DNA from: Streblospio benedicti
Lineage: Eukaryota > Annelida > Polychaeta > Spionida > Spionidae
DNA length: 64,000 nucleotides
NCBI GenBank assembly: GCA_019095985.1
Contig: CM032666.1
Location: forward strand, 6,781,282 to 6,845,281
Direction of reading: 5' to 3'
Both the position numbers and the translations under genes were made by a program. Of this stretch, positions 11,143 through 20,700 are shown one piece after another. The notes under the pieces are model-generated. The model did not search any database. It was not told the DNA's origin and saw nothing but the letters and a program-made list of their open reading frames with translations. How positions within the stretch are numbered: position 1 is the stretch's first letter; each line of letters opens with the position of its first letter.

Positions 11143-14100
11143 ATGGCAAACGAGCGAGCGGTAGGTCACTTCCTGGAGAAGCAGGTGGGCGCCGGCGACA
11201 CGCGGTCGTCATACGGAGGCTCCATGTACATCATCGCTGCACGGCTCCGCAACAGTCACATGGAGACTGACAAACATGTGGTAAGTGGGGAGATATATCA
11301 GGAGAATAGAAAAGTGTCCACATGAGATGGGTGTCATTAAAAAGAGTAGTTCAATGTAGATATTATATACAGAGGGGAAAAGGAAGAGGTGAACAGCTGC
11401 ATTTGTCCTTAAATGCGAAATGTCCACATGGACAGCGTCCACTGTATGTGGAACATCAATAATGGTTTATACTTTTCCGTGTAAGGAGGCACATGTGATG
11501 GTAATGTTCTGATCTTCTGATTGGCTTAGTTATTGTGATTAGGGAGTTGAAAAGAAAAGAAAATGCTATATATAAGTGAGTCATTAGACTTATGACTCCA
11601 AGTCAGGTTAGGACAACTAGTATATCACATAGTCTCTGGATTAGCCAAGTAAGAAAGCTTGAGATTGAAGGAAGAAAAGGAAAGGGAAGACCGAAACAGA
11701 CTTGAGATGCAGTCTTGCAGAAAGATCGTGCAAGTTTGGGCATGAGTTTGGTGGATCCAAATGACCGAAAGGCTTGGAGGGGACGGTTGAGATCCAGACT
11801 GGGCAGCCAGGCCACAACCTCTGAATGAGGAATAATTAGGGCCTGTTTGAAATAAATTTAGGATTTGATTGATTGATTGATCTATGGTGGGGTTCGAATC
11901 CATGACTATACGGCACTAGATAGCCTAGCAGTTCAGTTCTCACTAGTCCACTCTGCCATCGGAACTAGGTTAAAACCATAGCTCAGATAAGTGAGATAAC
12001 AGTTTTACTATTATCCTGAAACCACACTGTGTTTTTTGATATTACTGATCTTATTATGAATTATTGACTTTTAGTGTTCACACACATGTTGTGTTAATGG
12101 TTTGAAATGATTTATGATTTATTGGACTTGGAATACATGTATATCACTATGCGTAATTAAGTCATTAGACTTTATTATGACTCCAGGTCAGGTTAGGACT
12201 ATATCGCATAGTCTCTGGTGGGATTTGAACCCATGGCCATATGGCACCAAATCGCCTAGCAGTTCAAGGTAATGAGGTTCTACTGTACAATTTCAGAAAG
12301 TGACTGAGCATAAGCAGCACCTGCTCCAGATGCGGGACTATCGGCGGGAGGCCATCGAGCTTCAGCAGCAGCTCCGACAGCTGAGAAAAGAGCGCAAGGA
12401 GAGCACATACTTCACAGGTACTGATGGTTTTGATTAAAACGGTATATTTAGAAACCATTCATAAACATATTAGTTCATCTTTCTTTGCTCACAACACTAG
12501 ATTTTTTAAATTACATTTACAGTTTCGCCAAACAACTGTTGGCATCCTCAGAATGTTCTTCCCGCGCAATGTCACAAGTCAAATATTCTGATCCTGAACG
12601 AGGATGGAATCGTAAACTCGCGAGAGTTGGTGCCCCCCCTCGTCCCTGTTCATAACCTGCTTGCAGGTTCGGATGTGTACATACTCTTTGATGGTCCTGG
12701 TTTTCCATTCACTTTCTCTGTCTATTATTCTGGCTCCCTCCCAGTCTATCTGATGGTTGTGCTGGTTTGCATGGTCCGTGATGGGACTCTTGTTTATTTC
12801 CATTTTTGACTCTTTCTTTGTGGATCTGGTGTATGCTCCCTTCTGGTTTGCTTCCACGTCCTTCTGATGTTCTTTCAGTCTGGTACCAAAACGCGTACAC
12901 TTTATCACATGACTTGCATGGAATCTTGTACACAATTTCACATTTGTCCATCTTATCTACTTTGTCTTTCGGGTGTACTAGGATATTCCTGATAGTCTGC
13001 ATTGGCTTCACCGCCGTAGCTACTAAGTGTTTGTTCAGAATTCTGGAGATCCCTTCTGTAACACCTTTTACATATGGTAGGATAATAGGATATTCAGGAT
13101 CAGAATATTTGACTTGTGACATTGCGCGGGAAGAACATTCTGAGGATGCCAACAGTTGTTTGGCGAAACTGTAAATGTAATTTAAAAAATCTAGTGTTGT
13201 GAGCAAAGAAAGATGAACTAATATATTTCATACCAACACAATGAACACATTCAAGAACATTCATAAACAATATTGATGTTAACTTGCTTCATTGTTAGGT
13301 ACCAACATACGACAGCATTTGTGGGATGGCATGCAGAAAACTAAACTCCGCAAAGAATCGGGTCCAGCTTATACTCAGGTAATGCAGGTAGATCTAGTAA
13401 AATGTACATACATAAATGATATAAATGATAAAAATGCAATCTGCACATTTATATTTTCTTTGATGTTCTTTTCTGCTACAGTATAATCCAAAAATCAAAG
13501 TTTTTAAAAGTTTTGAAATGATTTTATTAAACTGTCTCCTTTTCAAAATAATTATCAATTTTATTTTGAAAAGGAGACTTTAGTCTCAATAAACAGTTTA
13601 ATAAAATCATTTCAAAACTTTTAAAAACTTTGATTTTCGGATTATAGCTTAATTAATAATTAGCAGAAAAGAACATCAAATAAATATAAATGAAACCATA
13701 TGCTACATACCAAGTACACAGTGTTTTATGCAATCTGTACAGAAATGATTAATTTGTGGAGGTTGAATTGACTCAAAATAACACTACATATTTGAGTGAC
13801 TATTAACCCCCTTAAATTATACAGTTTTGAATACGTGTGGCCCTTTATCAGCAACTAAATTACTGAAAACTTATACATACATGTAGTGTTGATTGTTCCA
13901 TTACAGACGTTCAGACGACAGAGCACGGAATACATTCCCAGCTTTTTCGACGACTCGTCTGAAACTCGTTTCTGCAAATCCATCAGTCCAAGAGGCCAGA
14001 AAAAGTACAACGACAACTTCAGCACTAAAAAACAGGCTCCACCGGATTTTCGATTAAAACGCCATCCAACGACACTGATGATGGTGAATGGCGTCTCAGC

Positions 14101-14473
14101 GGCTGACGAAATTCAACTTCAACAACAGCACCTACAAATGCACCGTTTGAATGGTTCGGATGCTGTTATAAAACCTGAATCGACGTCAGTGGACAAAGAA
14201 CGTGCTGTAAAAAAATCGCCACGACGACGGCGCCGGGGAGGCGAGGATGGTGAGGTGACCATTCAGGGCTACTATCTGGACACGCTACACGGAGGCTTTG
14301 TCCTCAATCAAGGTGACAATGAGGATGCCTTGCAGCAGACACAGACACTGCAGGCTGCAGTGGGAAAGAAAGGCAATCACAGGGACGTCAGAAAACAGTC
14401 GAATTCCGTCGACGATATTCACAAACTATTGAAAGTCACAAGATTAGGAGCTTTAGATGGCTCTAGCAATTAG
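11143..14473 (+). CDS. Uncharacterised 301-aa coiled-coil, basic protein (four exons)
   Basis: Exons 11143-11280, 12297-12417, 13299-13378 and 13907-14473 sum to 906 nt with phases 0, 1 and 0 matching exactly, giving 301 residues. The ATG at 11143 sits in a good context (GCGATGG). Visible parts: residues 50-82 form a charged helix rich in Q, L, R, E and K, likely a short coiled coil (LQQQLRQLRKERKES); residues 87-113 are basic; a Q-rich patch lies near 182-191; KKSPRRRRR at 215-223 is a plausible nuclear or nucleic-acid-binding basic run; then comes a conserved-looking acidic/hydrophobic block (EVTIQGYYLDTLHGGFVL, residues 229-246). There is no signal peptide or membrane segment. I do not recognise the family, so no function is given. 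Donor GTACTG of exon 2 is weak. Introns 2 and 3 carry a Penelope-like relic and a large hairpin. Confidence 0.8.
11558..11970 (-). mobile_element. tRNA-derived SINE (family B), interrupted by a LINE tail
   Basis: On the minus strand TGGCAGAGTGG (A box) and GGATTCGAACCCC (B box) mark a tRNA-like head at about 11882-11970. The SINE body continues at 11558-11640 (GTCATTAGACTTATGACTCC). The two parts match a second, uninterrupted copy at 12160-12266 and are separated here by the inserted LINE fragment. Confidence 0.7.
11640..11881 (+). mobile_element. LINE 3' end with (TTGA)n tail, nested in a SINE
   Basis: One frame encodes RKLEIEGRKGKGRPK, then, after an in-frame TGA, DRASLGMSLVDPNDRKAWRG: the usual end of LINE reverse-transcriptase proteins (GKGRPK...LGL...D...W). 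It is followed by GGGCCTGTTTGAAATAAATT and a GATTTGATTGATTGATTGA tail. A second copy of this 3' end is at 30545-30655. 5'-truncated and dead. Confidence 0.75.
12160..12266 (-). mobile_element. tRNA-derived SINE (family B), second copy
   Basis: Minus-strand tRNA-like head (GGGTTCAAATCCCAC as B box) and the same body words as at 11558 (GTCATTAGACTT, GACTCCAGGTCAGGTTAGGAC). It ends only about 30 bases before the acceptor of exon 2 of the 301-aa gene. Confidence 0.7.
12466..13228 (-). mobile_element. Penelope-like element relic with long inverted arms
   Basis: In the minus direction it encodes the end of a Penelope-type reverse transcriptase (ILPYVKGVTEGISRILNKH, then VYKIPCKSCDKVY) and GIY-YIG endonuclease parts (GTRLKEHQKDVEA, later ARIIDRESEWKTRTIKEYVH). 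Arms of about 135 bp, 12466-12599 and 13093-13228, are almost perfect inverted copies. One arm is the start of the readable coding part, and the other follows the end of the nuclease. Partial terminal copies in either orientation are known for this class. The reading frame is broken at least once. The high arm identity suggests a fairly recent insertion or arm homogenisation. It lies wholly in intron 2 of the 301-aa gene. Confidence 0.85.
13449..13692. repeat. Large near-perfect hairpin in intron 3 of the 301-aa gene
   Basis: Three nested paired blocks: TTCTTTGATGTTCTTTTCTGCT (shown here only as its position, 13457-13478) with its complement at 13660-13685; TAATCCAAAAATCAAAGT (13483) with 13620-13648; and GTCTCCTTTTCAAAATAA (13533) with 13567-13585. 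Weaker pairing may continue outward to about 13420 and 13735. This is a foldback/MITE-type structure; no coding. Confidence 0.8.
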
Positions 14474-17400
14474 CATTGATTTTTTTTTATTTTTTGGTGT
14501 GTGTGTGGGGTGGGGGTGGGGGAGATGATGGTGGTGCTGGATACAATCTTCAAACTTTTTGTTATAGTTGATGGGGTCTATTTTCCTACATTGGGTGCTA
14601 AAAAAAGGTATAAGACTACTTACAAAACTACATACATGTAGAACAGGGCTTGATTTAATCCTTCAAACTATACTCAATGTTAGATCTCCATGTTTTTTGT
14701 TTCATACATGTATAATTAAACATGTACCTTTAGAAATTTTCATTCATATCTTCGGAATTGACTTCTAAATATTAAAACACATGAAACCAGACAAGCTTTA
14801 TCGAAATGGGCAATACATGTACATGCATGCAAATTTATATTTATTATAATTGCTGTACACTATGTACTTAGCTGCCATTGGTCAGCAATTAAACCCTGCA
14901 TAATGAGTTGAAAATTAAATCCCTGAATAAGGATGATGAAGCTTACGATGTAAACGTGCTTTTCCAATAACAGTTATATTGTACATGTACATTTATCGGG
15001 ACGTTTATACATGAAATTGATTGGCAATATATTAAATTGTAAGATTCACTTATTGTGGTTGGTATATCACTTCTCAGAGTTTATTGGTGCATTTTTAAAA
15101 TGTTCACACATAGCGTAATATGTTGATCAAATCTCGTGGTTAGTCATGTAGGTTTAATATATTAAAGATGTTTGTTTATTCAGAAAGCCTTTTTAAAAAT
15201 CGTATGAGTCTCAAATAGTCACCTGAGAGTCACCACTTGATGTTGATAGAAAATATTGTATTTTTTGTTGTTGCAAGAGTGCAGACATTGTCTAGAATCT
15301 GTAGCTCAGTAAACATTTACTCAGCCTTTTAATATTACAGTTCAAACTCAAACTTCTTAGAAGTGTTTTAACAATACAAGATGAGTTCAACTTTCAAGTT
15401 ATGATTATCGTAAGTTTTTTTGATACTAAGCATACAATGAAGGAAAATGTACTATATTTGTACTGATGATGGGAATATATGTAAAAATTTCAAGCGAATA
15501 AATGAATCTATTTTCAACCTTTTGGATTCCTTTATTGGGTGTCTCCATTCATTGAACAATTGATGTTTGCATTGTGTGTAAGTCTTCAGGTCGCTCAGCA
15601 TACACTTTCTAAGAAACAAAAATCTTGCATTATATTGCAACTGTATGAATAAAACAAGATTTACTCTTGCATTTACATTTAGGTTAAAGCTAGAGTTATG
15701 AATTTTGAAGCCGTATCACCCCTGGTATATTACCCATTGTTAATTGTCCCACACAGTCCTGTTAGTAAAAAGATAAATCATGTTTTCCTCATGTATTTCT
15801 CTCCTAACATACAGTAAAAATTCGGTGATTAATATTTGTGACTGTCAGACTGCGGCTGTCACTTTCATCCCTATATTTTCAATTCAAACCCAGAAACTGA
15901 TACACAGAACAAAGAATGTTAAAATTACCTGCAATAACCTCCATGTGGGCACTTGATCTTAATACATGTACATGTATAAAACATCAGAATGACTTTAGCT
16001 TTTTATGGCAATTAAGCGGGGTCTGAAATGAAGTTTAATTTTAATATATCAGTTATGTTGGCGATGATTTTATTTCCAATTTGACATCCATTTGATGTTA
16101 TATATTGAAGCCCTATTTTAACCCTACATTGTACCTTACATCAAAATAGATAGCACGCATGGACAGCAGTTGTCATCTAAATTTTATCATCACAACTTTT
16201 AATGTTTTATCAGAATATCACAAGGTACTAATGGGTCATCATCTCCTCATTAATTTTCACAATAGTCAACTGAAAATTCTTCTATTTGTTGTATACATGT
16301 TAATAGCAAATCTAGAGCGAATTTTATAATAGATATACTTTGAGCACATGTCTTGCGTAAGGCTGTATGCAATTCAAATATACGCGAAATCCACATGTAG
16401 TGATTGTCCTTATTACCACTGGTCCCACACATCATAAATGTGATAACAGTTTTTGTATTAGAGTTTAAGGATCAAATTCCTTCAATGTGTAGTAAATATT
16501 GAACACTCACAATTAATGCACAATTTATCAAAGGAGCTTTAAAGTATGAATGGCGATATACAAAGGACAATATTCTAAACCATCGCTGTTGCAAAATACA
16601 AAAAAATGACTAATAATATGAAGCCTTTGAAGGAATTATTACACACAGAGACCTAAACCTAGATACTCATATTCTAGCATTCAAATAGTGCTTGCATCAT
16701 TAAGAAGTTGTATGATCATTGAATGTGAGTTGTATAAAAGTTCTGTAGAACAAAACAAAAGATTCATTAGTTTCATAAAATCACTTGGAATATTGGTAAA
16801 TAATGAAAATCTAAATGTGGTCATTTATAGTCATAAACCAAGTCTTGTCTTACTACTTTGCATTTTACACCAGGTTATTGGCACACGTATTGATCAATTG
16901 CTCAACACCCACACCTGACCAGGAATCAAACCCAAAACCTTCTGGTCACAAGTCCAACTCCGTATCCATTCTGCCAAAGAAGAACATGTGAAGCTTAACA
17001 AATTTCATTTTTTATCTCAATATTCATTTATTCATTGCTGCAAGGGAAGTTATGTTTAAGTACAGCACAATAAATGCATACGCACAATGTGTGTGCAAAA
17101 TTGGATATGTGAAATGCCAGGGTAGTTGCTTTGTGGGACCGATCTCTTGTAAAGCGTATCACCTCAAGGCGTGATATTGAGACTGTTATTGACAAGTAAT
17201 AGACACCTTATAAAGACTTGTCCTTCATTGTTCAACAACAATACATGTCATTATGAAATAATAAATATTTTGTTAGAGATCATATTTAGAGTATATTAGA
17301 CTATCATTATACAATGGCTGAATAAAATTCCTAACTTTTTCCATGTCTCTATCACATTAACTTCCATGTGCACGATTTATAAGTGGATAAAGAATGAATA

Positions 17401-17683
17401 TAATGAAATGAAATGATAAGCGGTCAGAGCACGTGATCGGTTTTCGCTTGTATCAAATCAATTATTAGGTGTTAAGACCGGATTATATTATGTGATAAGT
17501 GCATTTACACAGAAGCCGAATCCGAACGACCTCGGCATTTCTAGATAACTTACTCATAATTTGATAGGTGCCTGTAGCATATTGACACGGAGGGCTATCA
17601 CAGGTCACTTTTGATTATTTCAGGATATCCTCTTAGTACCGCATGAGAACAAGTTTGCACTCACTTCCGATAGCATATTCATG
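14474..17683. other. 3' flank of the 301-aa gene and intergenic DNA; one SINE
   Basis: A GT/G-rich run follows the stop at about 14498-14523. The first AATAAA is at 15497-15502, with ATTAAA variants earlier, so the 3' end of the transcript is unclear. The tRNA-SINE at 16860-16985 is listed separately. No other exon seen. Confidence 0.5.
16860..16985 (-). mobile_element. tRNA-derived SINE (family A), truncated
   Basis: Minus-strand head with A-box-like TTTGGCAGAATGG and B-box-like GGGTTTGATTCC, followed by the family-A body GGTGTTGAGCAA and a remnant of the tail. Fuller copies are at 38178-38486 and 39398-39690. Confidence 0.75.
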
Positions 17684-17691
17684 TATATATA
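17684..17691 (+). promoter_or_regulatory. Candidate TATA box
   Basis: TATATATA at 17684-17691, 57 bases before the ATG at 17748, well placed for a short 5' UTR. A CACGTG E-box lies further up near 17430. Position-only evidence. Confidence 0.35.
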
Positions 17692-17747
17692 CGAAGTTTA
17701 TCATTTTGGGATTAAATAACAAAAACTAAGAGTGAACTTAAAATCTC

Positions 17748-20700
17748 ATGATGGCAGCAAGCACAAGTGGACATATGGACCCCAGTAAGTGGAGTTCAGT
17801 CAATATTGTTTTGTAAATACTAAATGCATGTTTTGCTTTGTTTCTAATTTAGATTCAGTATAATGATTTCCATCTTTTTGTACCATGAATTGGATTTGGT
17901 CAAGCAGTCGATTTATTTGGTAGTGTGTAAAATATTACATTTTGAAATTGCTGGTCAGGAGTTGAAAAAAACCACACAAATATTTTAGTAAATTTTGCTG
18001 TCATCTAATGAAGCAGACCCAAGTTATGTATAGTCTTTTTTCTCCACAATATGTATGCTCGAAATGATACCTTTAGTAGCCGATTGCCAAATTTACACAA
18101 GACTTCTTTTGAAAATTATGGATGCTAATAAAATTAATTTTATTTTTAACAAAATGATAGAGGCTCATGAATGGGGCAATTATTCTATCAATAAGCATCA
18201 TATTAAATGTAGCTGTGCCCATTTTGAACAATGTCTACATGTACATATTCAATGTAATATTTTGTTTTGTAATGTTTTTCTTTGTTAATCGTGATTACCT
18301 TTATGTGTAACTCCCATATATATACAGTGTAAACCGTGTGATCATATTCATGCAAGAATTTTTTAGAAAAGTATAATAATAATCACAAGTTGGTTGAGAG
18401 TACTCTGTGCCATGATTTTATGAAGAAAAAGATCTGCTAAATAAACAAGAACTCATTATCAAACATATTTCATATTTATACTAATACTTACATTTTTATA
18501 GTTATATTTACAATTCCCTCGTTTTGCATACACAAATATATATTGAAATTAATAAAGACCAATTCACAAATATTGTCAACCATTTTGTTTTCAATCAATG
18601 TATAGACTATATATTTCAAAATATTGATGTATATTAAACATAACACAAAATTATATTGATAAATATTATGTGAACTACAATGTACTCTATGTCTTAAAAA
18701 AACACTCACAAAAATAGTCTCCACCATCACAAGCTATCACTGTCGCTGCTTACTTGAGACTCCACCTATGTGTGATAACTTCTAGAAATAGGGCATATTC
18801 TTATGCTTTCTACACCCATACTACTATCAACAATAATCATCCACGCGACTCAGCAGCTATCCTCATTCCGCTGTCATTTCCAGTCATTCAAATTACACAC
18901 AGCAATCATCATTCTAATCAACACTTTACTTCATCAGTTATTAAATAGATAGTCAAACTTTAATTTATCACGTGTCCAGTTGATTTTAATTATTATTATA
19001 ATTTATCACCTTGAACATACATCCAATCGACAGAGGAAATCAGCAGCTAGAGTCTGAATCATCACCATCATAATCGCTGTCACATGCAGTAATTTCTTCC
19101 TCAGCTTGCTGGGCGTACAACAGGAAAGCGTCTCTGGCTTCTCTCATTGTGCTGAGAAACACGCTCAGTGCCTTGGGCACTGGCTTGTGCTCTTGGATCA
19201 CGCTGTGTTGACATCTCGCCTGCACTTGCTCGATGCGTCTGTTGAGTCGAGTGATCTCCTCACAGGCCCGGTCAAACTTTTCCTCCAGCCGCCGAACGTG
19301 TCTGCGTCGCATGATGCTGTTGAGCTGGCGGATGCTGCTGTTAAGGCCGGTAGGACAAGGCCGCTGCTGTCTCGAGGCCGCCACTATTGGAGAGTGGAGC
19401 AATTTTAGGTCCAGGTCATCCAAGCGAAGGGCAGTCTCAATAGACACGGGTGCGTGCAATACAGGTACAGAACGGTGTTGATTGGATGTAAAGGAGAGTG
19501 GGCTACTATGAGGAGACATTGCGGGAAATCGTACAGAGTTCTGTTTGATCTGGATAGGTGAAGATTGTGGTGTATCAAGCTTATGAGGAGATGTGCCCAT
19601 TGATGTTTCTAGGACTTTTTGTGATTCTGATTTGATTCTCTGATTCTTCATCTGATCATCTTCCAATGCTTGCTTCATTACTGAAGGCTTTGACTTAAGA
19701 GGAGAGCTAATTTCACTTGAAAATGTCTTATTGGCAATAGCAATCCTGTCGGTAAGTAACTTTTTTCTTCATCGAACAGGAATTCTCGATACAAACTTGG
19801 ATGACTTTCTCTGAAAAAGCTCACTAGTGTCTAAAAAAGATCCTTTTTTGATGCGCCTAGGAATTCTTGATATGTGTGACTTGGCACTTCCAGAAGAGCT
19901 ATTGATCTCATCATGAGAAGATATTGACAGAGAGTCTGAACTGATGCTGTTGTCACTGAGGAAACTCAGATGGGTGGGGTCTGCACCATACTCACAGAAA
20001 TCCATACAGTCTGAGAAATCCAGGGTAACAGGAGCCACAGGAGAATTGGCTGGTGTTTCTCCATGGGCAATTTCTCTGGATCTGTAGAGTCCACTTGGTG
20101 AGTACAGGCAGCTTGGAAGTTGATATCCAAAAGACTTGATGTAGGTAGCCATTTTGACACAATTCCTGCAAATCTACCTCTATGAAAGCAGCTTGACAGA
20201 TGGAAGTCAAAGACTCAATGAAAAAAAGTATAATCTTATTACATACACATGTATCCTTAATGCATGAGATATAAAGATTTTATTCACTGACTTGATATAA
20301 ATCTAGCATCAACTGATAATTATTTCTACATGTATATTTTAAAGTCACTTTTGATATTATGTATATGATTTTCTCTGTATGTGCTTTAAGATTGAAAAAT
20401 CTAATGGTGAAAAGTCATATTTGCTTTGCCTTTTTATATGTACCTGGTTGTTGTGGCAAGCTTCTCACAAGTCACATTTTAACTGCTGCCACAACACAGC
20501 TAATTAGTCCCCACTTGATTGTGGATTCCACCAACATGGCCTAGTACATGTACTTGGAGTAACTTGTCCATTGTTAGCACTTGCCAAAGATTTCTTACTT
20601 TGATTCTCAATTAACTGTACACCTATGTTTAATCTGTCTATTTCTTCCATGCATATCTTCTGCTAACATGGTGCAATCTCCACATGGTGCTAACAAGGCC

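Noticed and set aside
19106-19481. Plus-strand frames over the nested gene
   Set aside because: Shadows of the minus-strand frame, which is longer and has the coiled coil and SxIP motifs.
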